A stretch of DNA of 30,431 nt from DATKKM01 sp035542855 (lineage in GTDB: Bacteria; Chloroflexota; Dehalococcoidia; SM23-28-2; RBG-16-64-32), in contig DATKKM010000131.1 in NCBI GenBank assembly GCA_035542855.1, positions 1 through 30,431 of the forward strand. Direction: 5' to 3'. Each line of letters opens with the position of its first letter. The first letter of the stretch is position 1. Below the pieces are notes generated by a model. That model was not told where the DNA came from. It made no database searches and was given only the letters and a program-made list of their open reading frames with translations. The position numbers and the translations under genes were made by a program. This document shows, in pieces, positions 6,026 through 14,471 of the stretch.

Positions 6026-7924
6026 ATGGGCATGCAAGAAGCCTGGCTCCTCCCGGCGATACCCGCCGTCGCCTTCGTCTTCCTGCTGCTCTTCGGGGCG
6101 TACTTGCCCCGCCGCGGAGACTGGGTGGCGATCGCCGCCATCGGCGCCTCGTTCGTACTCTTCTTCTTCGTCCTCGCCGACCTGCTGGACGCGGTTAAGG
6201 ACCCCGAGTTCGTCGGCGGCGTCAAAAGCTGGACCTGGGTCGAGTTCGACAACTTCAAGATCGAGCTCGGCTTCTTCGTCGATCAGATCACCATCGTCAT
6301 GCTCATCGTCGTCAGCTTCGTCGCGCTGATGGTCCAGATTTACTCCGTCGCCTACATGAAGGGCGATCCGCGTTACGGCTGGTACTTCACCGTGATGTGC
6401 CTGTTCACGGCCTCCATGCTCACCCTCGTCCTCGCGGACAACCTGCTCCTGATGTACGCGGCCTGGGAGGGCGTGGGCTTCTGCTCCTTCCTCCTCATCG
6501 GCTTCTGGTGGGAGCGGCGCTCGGCGGCGGAGGCGGCCAAGAAAGCGTTCATCACCACCCGCATCGGAGACGTGGGCTTTCTCATCGGCATCATCCTGCT
6601 CTGGCGCGAAGCCAACACCTTCAACATCCAGGAGATCATCCACTTCGCGGAGAACGGCGGCTACTCGAACACTTATCTGACCATCGCCGTGCTCTTCCTC
6701 TTCGGCGGGGCCATCGGCAAGTCCGGCCAGTTCCCGCTCCACGTCTGGCTCCCCGACGCCATGGAGGGCCCGACGCCGGTCTCCGCGCTGATCCACGCCG
6801 CGACGATGGTCGTCGCCGGCGTCTACATGGTCGCGCGCATGCTCCCCGTCTTCGAAGTCGCCGACCCCATCGCCCTGGACGTCGTCACCATCCTCGGCCT
6901 GACCACGGTCATGCTTTCGGCGACGATGGGCCTCGCCGCCACCGACATCAAGCGCGTGATCGCCTACTCCACGCTGAACTCGCTCGGCCTGATGTTCGTG
7001 GCGCTGGGCTCGCACTCGGTGACCGCGGCGATGCTCTACCTGTTCGTCCACGGCTTCTTCAAGGCGATGCTCTTCCTCGGCTCCGGCGCCGTCATCCACG
7101 CCACAGAGAAACAGGACGTGAACGACCTCGGCGGGCTGGCGCGCAAGATGCCGGTCACTTCGATCACGTTCGCCCTCGGCGCCGCCGCCATGATCGGCGT
7201 CATCCCGCTCTCCGGCTTCTGGGCCAAGGATGAGGTACTGCACGCCGCGAACAACGCGCAGAACGTCTTCTGCTACCTGGTGCTGCTCGCCTCGCTGGTC
7301 ATCACCGGCCTCTACATGACCCGCCTCTACGTCCTCACCTTCCTGGGCGAACCCAAAGACCGTCACGTCTACGACCACGCCCACGAGGCCGAACCTCTGA
7401 TGTCCGTCCCGCTGGTTCTCCTGGCCATCCCCACCGTGATCGGCGGGCTGGTTGTCTTCCACGGCGTCGGCAAGGCGCTGGGCTTCCCCGGCGGCTTCGG
7501 CGAGTTCGTCTACCTGGAAGAGCCGGAGAAGTTCAAGTTCCACGTCGATATCGCGCTGGAGTCCACCGTGCTCGCCGTGGGCGGCGCTGCCATCGGCTAC
7601 TACGCCTGGGCTAACGGGGCGGCGCTCGCCACGCGTGTCCGGCAGACGTTCTCGCCCATCGCGGCGCTGCTCTCCCACCGCTACTACATCGATGACATCT
7701 ACCAGTGGGGCATCAACCACATCATCCTCGGCCTGGGCGCTGTTCTCGCCTGGTTTGACCGCGTGATCGTGAACGATACCGGCGTGGACGGCTCGGCGGA
7801 GCTCGGCTACCTGGCCGGCAATGAGCTCAAGTACACAGAGACTGGCAAGATCCCCAACTACGCGCTGGCTATCGCAGCCGGCGTGCTCGTCATCGCCGTT
7901 CTCTTCCTGGTGCTGGAGGCCTAG
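6026..7924 (+). CDS. nuoL: NADH-quinone oxidoreductase subunit L (antiporter-like)
   Basis: NuoL is the most distal of the three antiporter-like proton-pumping subunits and carries the long lateral helix. The 632-residue protein is hydrophobic throughout, with the family core GKSGQFPLHVWLPDAMEGPTP, the following HAATMVVAGVYM, and a membrane glutamate in AAWEGVGFCSFLLIG. The C-terminal part from about residue 500 fits the lateral helix and final membrane anchor. The start could be 6026 or the ATG two codons later. nuoM follows after two bases. Confidence 0.96.
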   Translation: MGMQEAWLLPAIPAVAFVFLLLFGAYLPRRGDWVAIAAIGASFVLFFFVLADLLDAVKDPEFVGGVKSWTWVEFDNFKIELGFFVDQITIVMLIVVSFVALMVQIYSVAYMKGDPRYGWYFTVMCLFTASMLTLVLADNLLLMYAAWEGVGFCSFLLIGFWWERRSAAEAAKKAFITTRIGDVGFLIGIILLWREANTFNIQEIIHFAENGGYSNTYLTIAVLFLFGGAIGKSGQFPLHVWLPDAMEGPTPVSALIHAATMVVAGVYMVARMLPVFEVADPIALDVVTILGLTTVMLSATMGLAATDIKRVIAYSTLNSLGLMFVALGSHSVTAAMLYLFVHGFFKAMLFLGSGAVIHATEKQDVNDLGGLARKMPVTSITFALGAAAMIGVIPLSGFWAKDEVLHAANNAQNVFCYLVLLASLVITGLYMTRLYVLTFLGEPKDRHVYDHAHEAEPLMSVPLVLLAIPTVIGGLVVFHGVGKALGFPGGFGEFVYLEEPEKFKFHVDIALESTVLAVGGAAIGYYAWANGAALATRVRQTFSPIAALLSHRYYIDDIYQWGINHIILGLGAVLAWFDRVIVNDTGVDGSAELGYLAGNELKYTETGKIPNYALAIAAGVLVIAVLFLVLEA

Positions 7925-7926
7925 CG

Positions 7927-9429
7927 GTGGAATACCTGCTGCTGTCCCTCCTGGTTATCCCCCTGGCCTGCGCGGTCATCTTCATGCTCATCCCGTCCCA
8001 CTACCCAATGCTCACCCGCTACGTGGCGATCGTGGGGGCGGGGGCGATGTTCGTCATCTCCCTCATCGTCTTCTTCGTCTACGAATACAACAGCGGCAGC
8101 GGCCTCCGCTACGAGCTGCAGTGGACCTGGCTGGAGAACGTTGGCTTCCTGCAGAAGAACGGCATCACGTTCTTCCTGGCGGTGGACGGCATCGCCGCGC
8201 CGCTCGTCCTGCTGAACGGCGTCGTCATCTTCGCCGCCGTCTTCGTCTCCTGGAACATCCAGACGCGGCCCAAGGACTTCTTCGTCCTGCTCTTCCTGCT
8301 GGTGGCCGGCGTCTACGGCGTCTTCATCTCCGAAGACCTGTTCTTCTTCTTCTTCTGGTACGAAGTGGCCGTGCTGCCCATGTACCTGCTGATCGTCATC
8401 TGGGGCTCCAGCTCCAACTTCGGCACCTTCACGCGCACCAAGGAATACGGCGCGATGAAGCTGACACTAATGCTAGTCGCCGGCTCCGTGCTGATCTTCG
8501 TCGGCATCTTCGCCGTCTTCCACGAGGCCGGCGCCGGCACCTTCGATATGACCGTCCTCCGTGACCACCACTACGACGTCACGTTCCAGAAGTGGTGTTA
8601 CCCGTTCTTCATGATCGGCTTCGGGGTGCTGGCCGGCATGTGGCCGCTGCACACCTGGTCGCCGGACGGCCACGTGGCGGCGCCCACCGGCGTCTCCATG
8701 CTCCACGCCGGCGTCCTCATGAAGCTGGGGGCCTTCGGCATCCTCCGCGTGGGCATGACGGTTCTCCCTGAAGGGGCGAACTACTGGTCGCCGGTCCTGA
8801 TGACGCTGGGGGTGACCGGCGCGCTCTACGGCGCCACGTCCGCCCTGGCCCAGAAGGACCTCAAGTACATGGTCGGCTACTCGTCGGTCAGTCACATGGG
8901 CTACGTGCTCATGGGGCTGGCCAGCATGAACCACATCGGCGTCAACGGCGCCGTCCTGCAGATGTTCGCGCACGGCGTGATGACCGCCCTCATGTTCACC
9001 AACGTCGGCGCTATCTACGACCAGGCCCACCTGCGCGACATGACGCAGTTCGGCGGCATCGCCAAGAAGATGCCACGCCACGCCGCGTTCCTGACCATCG
9101 CCGGCCTTTCGTCGCTCGGCTTACCGGGCCTGGCCGGCTTCATCGCCGAGTTCCACATCTTCTCCGGCGTCTTCCAGGCGCACTACTACTGGGCGGGCGG
9201 CCTCGGCATCCTGGCGGCGGCCCTCACAGCAACGTACATCCTGCGCATGCTCGCTCGCGCCTACTTCGGCCCCTTGAACGAACGCTGGGAGGAGTTGAAA
9301 GAGATGCGCATCGGGGAGCAGGCCGCGGCCGCGCTCCTCATCGCCGGCATCGTGCTGATGGGCATCTGGCCTGCCACCTTCGTTGACCGCATCACGGACA
9401 GCGTGAATAGCATCCCGGGGCTCACATGA
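7927..9429 (+). CDS. nuoM: NADH-quinone oxidoreductase subunit M (antiporter-like)
   Basis: NuoM is the middle antiporter-like proton channel of complex I. The 500-residue product has about 14 membrane helices, a key glutamate in the segment FFFFWYEVAVLPMYLL, and lysines in LAQKDLKYMVGYSSVSHMG, the typical discontinuous helix region. The GTG start at 7927 is two bases past the nuoL stop. The stop overlaps the nuoN start (ATGA). Confidence 0.96.
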   Translation: MEYLLLSLLVIPLACAVIFMLIPSHYPMLTRYVAIVGAGAMFVISLIVFFVYEYNSGSGLRYELQWTWLENVGFLQKNGITFFLAVDGIAAPLVLLNGVVIFAAVFVSWNIQTRPKDFFVLLFLLVAGVYGVFISEDLFFFFFWYEVAVLPMYLLIVIWGSSSNFGTFTRTKEYGAMKLTLMLVAGSVLIFVGIFAVFHEAGAGTFDMTVLRDHHYDVTFQKWCYPFFMIGFGVLAGMWPLHTWSPDGHVAAPTGVSMLHAGVLMKLGAFGILRVGMTVLPEGANYWSPVLMTLGVTGALYGATSALAQKDLKYMVGYSSVSHMGYVLMGLASMNHIGVNGAVLQMFAHGVMTALMFTNVGAIYDQAHLRDMTQFGGIAKKMPRHAAFLTIAGLSSLGLPGLAGFIAEFHIFSGVFQAHYYWAGGLGILAAALTATYILRMLARAYFGPLNERWEELKEMRIGEQAAAALLIAGIVLMGIWPATFVDRITDSVNSIPGLT

Positions 9430-10916
9430 GCAACCACTCCTGGGAACTGCTCGCGCCGGAGATGATCCTCGTCGGCTGGGCCGCGGTCATCGTCCTCGCG
9501 GACCTCTTCTGGGGCCGCATCGGCAAAGAGCCGCTAGGATGGTTCGCAGCGCTCGGCGCCTTCGTCGCCTGCGGCGTCTCCCTCATCTGGGTGGACGACT
9601 CGCGGAACTTCGGCGGCCTGATCGACGTCAACGACTACACTACCCTCTTCCGCGTGTTCTTCACGCTCGTCGGCGGCTTCGCCTGCATCGCCTCCGCCCG
9701 CTACGTGAAACAGAAGCTCCTCCACCCCGGCGAGTACTATGCGCTGATCCTGCTCTGCGTAGTCGGCGCGGACGGTATGGCCGCGGCTGACGAGCTGATC
9801 ACCGCCTACATATCGCTGGAGCTGCTCAGCTTCTCGCTCTACATCCTGACCGGCTACTCCAAGTTCGACCTTCGCTCCAACGAGGCCGGCCTCAAGTACA
9901 ACCTGCTCGGCGCCTTCTCCTCGGCGGTCCTCCTTTACGGCATCGCCATGATGTACGGCGTCACCGGCACCACCACCTACGCCGAGATCGCCGCCAGGCT
10001 CACCGGCGATATCAGTGACATTGAGCCGGCCATGTTCCTCGGCCTGGCGCTGATCATCGGCGGCATTGGGTTCAAGGTGGCGGCCGTCCCCTTCCACATG
10101 TACACCCCGGACGCCTACGAAGGCGCGCCGCTGCCCATCACGGGCCTCATCTCTGCTCTCTCTAAGTCGGCGGGCATCGCGCTCTTCCTCAAGCTCTTCG
10201 TGCAGGGCTTCCTCCCCATCGTCGATGACTGGAAGTACTTCATCGCCGGCCTCGCCGTAGCCACCATGGCCGTCGGCAATCTCGTAGCGCTGCAGCAGAC
10301 CAACATCAAGCGCCTGCTCGCCTACTCCAGCATCGCGCAGGTGGGCTACTTGCTCGTCGGCCTCGCCGCCCTCGATCCCGCCAATCACGACGCCGCCAGC
10401 GCCCTCGTGCTGCACATGGTGGGCTACGTCGCGACGAACCTTGCCGCCTTCGTGGCCATCATCATCTACTACAACTGGACCGGCCGCGAGGAGATCCCCG
10501 AGTTCAAGGGCCTCGCCGAGCGTGCGCCCTTCCTCGCCCTCTGCCTGACGATCGCGCTCTTCTCGCTGTCCGGGATGCCGCTGTTCGCCGGCTTCGCGAC
10601 GAAGTTCATCCTCTTCCAGGCCGCCGCCAACCACGACCTCCTCTGGCTGGCCGGCATCGCCGCCTTCTTCAGCTTCGTCTCGCTCTACTACTACCTCGTT
10701 GTCATCCGGGAGATGTACCTGGGCGAACCGGACGAAAAGACGCGCTTCCCGACGCCCTGGTTCGAGTACGGCGCGCTCTCGCTGCTGGTGGCCGGCATCT
10801 TCTTCGTCGGCCTCTACCCGCGCCCCATCTTCGACGCCGTGCAGACGAGCACGGACAGCATCTTCCCCCCAACGGCCGCCGGGCAGCTACAGGTCGTCGA
10901 CTCGCAGCAGCCGTAG
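9426..10916 (+). CDS. nuoN: NADH-quinone oxidoreductase subunit N (antiporter-like)
   Basis: NuoN is the antiporter-like subunit closest to NuoK. The 496-residue protein has about 14 membrane helices, the glutamate-containing helix ITAYISLELLSFSLYIL, the segment FHMYTPDAYEGAPLP (family version of the HVWLPDA motif) and NIKRLLAYSSIAQVGYLL. It ends the operon. The convergent regulator gene stops only 10 bp away with no evident terminator between, so the two transcripts may overlap at their 3' ends. Confidence 0.96.
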   Translation: MSNHSWELLAPEMILVGWAAVIVLADLFWGRIGKEPLGWFAALGAFVACGVSLIWVDDSRNFGGLIDVNDYTTLFRVFFTLVGGFACIASARYVKQKLLHPGEYYALILLCVVGADGMAAADELITAYISLELLSFSLYILTGYSKFDLRSNEAGLKYNLLGAFSSAVLLYGIAMMYGVTGTTTYAEIAARLTGDISDIEPAMFLGLALIIGGIGFKVAAVPFHMYTPDAYEGAPLPITGLISALSKSAGIALFLKLFVQGFLPIVDDWKYFIAGLAVATMAVGNLVALQQTNIKRLLAYSSIAQVGYLLVGLAALDPANHDAASALVLHMVGYVATNLAAFVAIIIYYNWTGREEIPEFKGLAERAPFLALCLTIALFSLSGMPLFAGFATKFILFQAAANHDLLWLAGIAAFFSFVSLYYYLVVIREMYLGEPDEKTRFPTPWFEYGALSLLVAGIFFVGLYPRPIFDAVQTSTDSIFPPTAAGQLQVVDSQQP

Positions 10917-10926
10917 CGCGGCCACG

Positions 10927-11757
10927 CTACTTCTTCCGGTGCTTCTTTAGCCGGCCCAGGCACTCCCAGCTCTCGGCGCCCACCGGGATCCAGTCGTTGA
11001 ACGCCAGCCCGTCCTGCTCGTTCGCAGTGTTCACTACCGCCAGGAACCGCATCCGGCCCAGGCCAGGCTCGTTCCACAGGACCTCGTACTCCCAGCGCAC
11101 CTTCGGCTCGCGCGGCAGCGTCTCCTGCCACAGCTCCAGCAGCCGGCTCGTGTACTTCGGATCGCCGGCCAGGAAGCGGTCCAGGACCTGCGAGAAGTAG
11201 GGCCCCGCGTTCTCGACGTCCTCCGGCCCGCGGTGGTGGCCCTTGAACACCCCGATTCCCGCCTGCATCGCCTCGTCCCAGTTCTCCACCCGCTCCGCGA
11301 AGCGCGGATTGCTGGCCACCGACATCAGGTTGCGGTCAAGCGGGTTCGGGAACTCGCGCTCCAGGTCGATGTCCCACAACAACTCAGTCAGCGAGTTGCA
11401 GGCCACCACCTCCGTGTACTCGTTCAGAATGAACGCCGGCCACGGCATCTGCTCAATGTGCTCCGCGGCAGCCAGCGGAGAGAACATGTAGTGGGGATAC
11501 GATGTAGCGCCCAACCCCTCCCCGTCAGGCGCGAAGCCAGCCCTGACGAGAATGTCGTTGCGAGCCTGGCGCTCTAGCTTCAGGGCGTCGAGAATCGCCA
11601 CCAGGTAGATGCGCGTGGGTTGACGGAGGCCGAACTCGTACGCCTTGATCGTCGCTGACGAAACCCCGGCGATTCGCCCAAGAGCAGTTCGTGACAGGCG
11701 CAACGCCACCCGCGCGGAGCGTAAGGCTTGCGGCCAGTCGTTGGCAGTCGGCTGCAT
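10927..11757 (-). CDS. XRE-family regulator with MmyB-like ligand-binding domain
   Basis: The 276-residue protein has an N-terminal helix-turn-helix of the XRE type (about residues 9-64; recognition-helix region VSSATIKAYEFGLRQPTR). A C-terminal region (about 95-260) resembles the MmyB-like ligand-binding fold, with WPAFILNEYTEVVACN, a segment NPLDRNLM and a FxxxLDRF stretch. Such regulators are thought to bind small hydrophobic molecules and often act on neighbouring or divergent genes. The ligand here is unknown. ATG at 11757 follows a weak ribosome site. The divergent neighbour is the secreted M23 peptidase, a possible but unproven target. The protein ends in a basic tail, LKKHRKK. Confidence 0.85.
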   Translation of the reverse strand: MQPTANDWPQALRSARVALRLSRTALGRIAGVSSATIKAYEFGLRQPTRIYLVAILDALKLERQARNDILVRAGFAPDGEGLGATSYPHYMFSPLAAAEHIEQMPWPAFILNEYTEVVACNSLTELLWDIDLEREFPNPLDRNLMSVASNPRFAERVENWDEAMQAGIGVFKGHHRGPEDVENAGPYFSQVLDRFLAGDPKYTSRLLELWQETLPREPKVRWEYEVLWNEPGLGRMRFLAVVNTANEQDGLAFNDWIPVGAESWECLGRLKKHRKK

Positions 11758-11787
11758 GATTCACATCTTCTATTGGGCTCATCGCGC

Positions 11788-11816
11788 AGTATACGCCGCG
11801 CCCCGTAACACGCCAA
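11788..11816 (-). promoter_or_regulatory. Probable promoter of the XRE regulator gene
   Basis: On the minus strand TTGGCG (11816-11811) is separated by exactly 17 bp from TATACT (11793-11788). The expected start is near 11781, leaving a leader of about 24 bases before the ATG at 11757. Confidence 0.6.
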
Positions 11817-11930
11817 CCCCACCAGATGGGATACAAGGCGTATCCACCGGGCCGTTGGGGATAACTCCCGCATAGGTGTAATCTATGCTTGGTAGCGCCC
11901 ACAGCCTGACCAGGCGGTCCACCCTCTTGC

Positions 11931-11957
11931 AAGCACTCCGCGAAAAACGGGGTGCTT
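11931..11957 (+). terminator. Terminator- or attenuator-like hairpin between divergent genes
   Basis: AAGCACTCCG (11931-11940) pairs with CGGGGTGCTT (11948-11957) around the loop CGAAAAA, a 10-bp stem with one G-U type mismatch. It is followed by the T-rich GTTCTTTGTGTT. The shape is that of an intrinsic terminator on the plus strand, yet no gene ends upstream of it. It could terminate a short RNA, attenuate the peptidase transcript, or be a protein site. Confidence 0.45.
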
Positions 11958-12070
11958 GTTCTTTGTGTTACGTCTACTAAGCACGCCCGCCTCAACTCTT
12001 ACATCCCGCCAGGTAACACCGCGGCATCCCCCTGCATCAGCTTACTCGGGCCGGCAACGCCCCAAGCATT

Positions 12071-13048
12071 ATGTATACCCGCCCCGCGTCCGACAAAACA
12101 CAGCCGCGCGCCTTGCCGGGCCGCGCCCTGGCCAGCGCCGCCCTCCTGGCCGTGGTGGCCGCCCTGGGCCTGCTGCTGGCTCCCCGCGCATCCGCCAGCG
12201 ACGAGCCCGATTTCCTCTTCCCCTGGCAGGACGGTATCGCCTGGCAGACCGGCCAGGCAGGCTTCCACGGTACGAACGACGCCATCGACTTCTTCCCGCC
12301 GGACACGCCGCTTGGCGGCGAGCTCTCCTGCGAGTGGGACCCCTGGTGGACGTTCCAGGAGTCGCAGCACTGGATCCTGGCCTCGGCCGCCGGCACTGTC
12401 GCCGAAGTCGGCCCCGCCTACATCCTGATCGACCACGGGAACGGCTGGACGTCCCGCTATTACCACCTCGCAGAGCCGCAGGTGGCGCCCGGCGACCCCA
12501 TCGTCGCGGGAACACGCCTCGGCCATCCGTCCACACTCGGCGAGTGCACCACCGGCCCACACGTCCACTTCTGGGTGCACGGCCCGAACGGCGAGACCAC
12601 CGCGAGCGTTACCCTCTCCGGTGTGCCCGCGGCCTCGCTGTCAGTCGATCAGTGGATCTCTCAAACCGGCAACTTCGAGCCATCGCCCAGCCTCACGCCG
12701 ACGCCAACTCTCACCGCTACACCCACCATCGCTCCGACTCTAACGCCTACGCAGACACCGGCGTCCGTCGCCGGTGACGCAGACTGCGACGGCCGCCTGA
12801 CGGCGATGGACGCGATGTTCATCCTGCGCTACGCCGCCGAGCTCCAGACCGGCCCCTGCACGCCGCTCTCGGGCGAGGTGAACTGTGACGGTGAGGTGAC
12901 CGTCGCTGACGCCGCCATCGTTCTGCAGGCTGCTGTCTCGGCCCAGCCGATCGTGCCCGACTGTGCGCCGACGCCGGCCATCACCCCCACGCCCGACCCG
13001 ATGTCTCTGCCGACGCCAACGCCAACAGCGACGCCTCCCACTGAATGA
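12071..13048 (+). CDS. Secreted M23-family peptidase with dockerin-like C-terminal pair
   Basis: This predicted exported zinc endopeptidase probably cuts peptidoglycan cross-bridges or related peptides outside the cell. Of 325 residues, 1-43 form a signal peptide (basic start, Ala/Leu core, RASASD cleavage region). The catalytic domain, about 45-200, has H66 and D73 in FHGTNDAIDFF, H132 in YYHL, and H164-x-H166 in GPHVHFWV. The wide H66-D73 spacing recalls LasA-like M23 enzymes. A Thr/Pro-rich linker (about 205-232) leads to two EF-hand-like units, GDADCDGRLTAMDAMFILRYA (from 235) and GEVNCDGEVTVADAAIVL (from 268), then a TPTP-rich tail. The paired units resemble dockerin or type-I calcium repeats and may attach or stabilise the protein. 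The convergent glnA ends 7 bp beyond its stop. Confidence 0.85.
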   Translation: MYTRPASDKTQPRALPGRALASAALLAVVAALGLLLAPRASASDEPDFLFPWQDGIAWQTGQAGFHGTNDAIDFFPPDTPLGGELSCEWDPWWTFQESQHWILASAAGTVAEVGPAYILIDHGNGWTSRYYHLAEPQVAPGDPIVAGTRLGHPSTLGECTTGPHVHFWVHGPNGETTASVTLSGVPAASLSVDQWISQTGNFEPSPSLTPTPTLTATPTIAPTLTPTQTPASVAGDADCDGRLTAMDAMFILRYAAELQTGPCTPLSGEVNCDGEVTVADAAIVLQAAVSAQPIVPDCAPTPAITPTPDPMSLPTPTPTATPPTE

Positions 13049-13055
13049 CGAAAGA

Positions 13056-14390
13056 CTACAGGATCGCCAGGTAGCGGTTCGTCTCCCAGTCCGTGACGTG
13101 CTCCCGGAACTTCGCCCACTCGATCTTCTTGTTCAGCAGCAAGCTCTCGAAGAGGTGCTCGCCCAGGCAGCGGCGCAGCAGCTCGCTCGATTCCGCCTTC
13201 TCAATCGCCTCCCAGAGGCTCCCCGGCAAGTGCTCAATGCCCAGCCTGGCCTTGTCGGCGTCTGACATCTCGAACACGTTCTCTTCCACCGGCTCCGGCG
13301 GCTGGTAGCCCTTCTCTATCCCCTCCAGGCCGGCCGCCAGCATGCAGGCGAACGCCAGGTAAGGGTTGCAGGCCGGGTCCGGCGCCCGGTACTCGATGCG
13401 CGTACCCGCCTCCTTGCCCGGCTTGTAGTCCGGCACCCGGATCAAGTCGGAGCGGTTGCGCCGCGCCCAGGAGAGGTACACCGGCGCCTCGTAGCCCGGC
13501 ACCAGCCGCTTGTAGCTGTTCACCCACTGGTTCGTCACCAGCGTGATCTCCGGCGCGTGCCGCAGCAGCCCCGCGATGTACCCCCGCGCCACCTTCGAAA
13601 GGTGATACGGGTCCTTCTCGTCGAAGAAGGCGTTCTGCTCGCCCTTGAACAGCGACTGGTGGACGTGCATCCCGGAGCCGTTCTGGTCGCCGATCGGCTT
13701 GGGCATGAACGTTGCGTAGACCCCGTTCTTCAGCGCGATCTCCTTCACCGTCAGGCGGTACGTCATCGTGTTGTCCGCCATCGTCAGCGCGTCCGAGTAG
13801 CGCAGGTCGATCTCGTGCTGCGACGGGGCCACCTCGTGGTGCGACGTCTCGACGGCGATCCCCAGCTCCTCCAGCGTTAGCACGGTCTCGCGGCGGAGGT
13901 CGGTGCCGGCGTCCAGCGGCGTCAGGTCGAAATAGCCGCCGTCGTCCAGCACGCTCGGCGACTCAGAGTTCGCGAAGTAGAAAAACTCCAGCTCCGGCCC
14001 CACGTAGAACGTGTAGCCCAGGTCCTTCGCGCGCTTCAAGTTCCGCCGCAGCACGTAGCGCGGGTCGCCCTCAAACGGCGAGCCGTCAGTGGTCAGCACG
14101 TCGCAGAACATGCGCGCGACGCGGTTCTCCTGCGGCCGCCAGGGCAGGATGGCGAACGTCGTCGGGTCCGGCATCGCCACCTTGTCCGACTCATCGATGC
14201 GCGCGAACCCTTCGATCGATGACCCGTCAAAGCCGACGCCTTCCTCCAGCGCCTCCGGCAGCTCCTCTACGGTGATCGCCGTGCTCTTCAGATTGCCCAG
14301 GATGTCCGTGAACCAGAGGCGGATGAACTTGACGTCGTGCTCACGCGCGCTCTGGAGTACGTAGTCTCGGGATTCGTTGCGTTCTTCCAT
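13056..14390 (-). CDS. glnA: Glutamine synthetase, GSI-alpha type
   Basis: The enzyme makes glutamine from glutamate, ammonia and ATP. The 444-residue length and the lack of the longer beta-type insertion and of an adenylylation loop mark the alpha class found in Bacillus and relatives. Visible motifs: VGFDGSSIEGFARIDESD (with R64 at the position of the Bacillus feedback-inhibition arginine), the metal-site GPELEFFYF (E133, E135), GSGMHVHQSL, and NSYKRLVPGYEAPV. It is preceded by a strong hairpin (14423-14451) after the beta-type gene, so it is either an attenuated distal gene or has its own weak promoter. A TAATCT hexamer lies within the short leader. Two GS types side by side suggest division of labour under different regulation (inference). 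Confidence 0.95.
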   Translation of the reverse strand: MEERNESRDYVLQSAREHDVKFIRLWFTDILGNLKSTAITVEELPEALEEGVGFDGSSIEGFARIDESDKVAMPDPTTFAILPWRPQENRVARMFCDVLTTDGSPFEGDPRYVLRRNLKRAKDLGYTFYVGPELEFFYFANSESPSVLDDGGYFDLTPLDAGTDLRRETVLTLEELGIAVETSHHEVAPSQHEIDLRYSDALTMADNTMTYRLTVKEIALKNGVYATFMPKPIGDQNGSGMHVHQSLFKGEQNAFFDEKDPYHLSKVARGYIAGLLRHAPEITLVTNQWVNSYKRLVPGYEAPVYLSWARRNRSDLIRVPDYKPGKEAGTRIEYRAPDPACNPYLAFACMLAAGLEGIEKGYQPPEPVEENVFEMSDADKARLGIEHLPGSLWEAIEKAESSELLRRCLGEHLFESLLLNKKIEWAKFREHVTDWETNRYLAIL

Positions 14391-14422
14391 CGGTCAGCTC
14401 TCAGATTAGCAGACGAAACGAA

Positions 14423-14451
14423 GAGGGAGCCCACTCACCGTGGGCCCCCTC
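14423..14451 (-). terminator. Hairpin terminator between the two glnA genes
   Basis: GAGGGAGCCCAC (14423-14434) pairs with GTGGGCCCCCTC (14440-14451), 12 bp with one mismatch and a 5-base loop. Read on the minus strand it is followed by TTCGTTTCGTCT, moderately T-rich. It lies 20 bp past the stop of the beta-type glnA and fits an intrinsic terminator with possible read-through into the alpha-type gene. Confidence 0.7.
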
Positions 14452-14471
14452 CACGGGTCGAACCTATTTCC

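Larger units (their letters stand above)
11758..12070. other. Divergent intergenic region, 313 bp
   Basis: This gap separates the XRE gene (-) from the M23 peptidase gene (+). It holds the XRE promoter at 11788-11816 and a strong hairpin at 11931-11957. A weak plus-strand promoter candidate is TTGGGG followed, 18 bp later, by TAATCT (about 11854-11883). No open frame with a ribosome site and recognisable product is seen; the plus-strand frames that run into the peptidase gene look like noise. If the weak promoter is real, the peptidase mRNA leader would contain the hairpin. Confidence 0.5.

Noticed and set aside
5903..7720. 605-codon open frame on the minus strand opposite nuoL
   Set aside because: It is the mirror of a highly GC-biased real gene, with Asp/Glu/Arg/His-rich low-complexity translation and no family signal. 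nuoK and nuoL on the other strand are certain.
12266..12291. Possible loss of a zinc ligand in the M23 peptidase (Asn where many M23 enzymes have His four residues before Asp)
   Set aside because: LasA-like M23 enzymes have a wider His-Asp spacing, and H66 is available upstream, so the site is probably intact.
11952..12777. Two further plus-strand frames over the start of the M23 peptidase gene
   Set aside because: They are Arg/Pro/Ala-rich out-of-frame products of the peptidase coding DNA; only the 12071 frame has a signal peptide and catalytic motifs.
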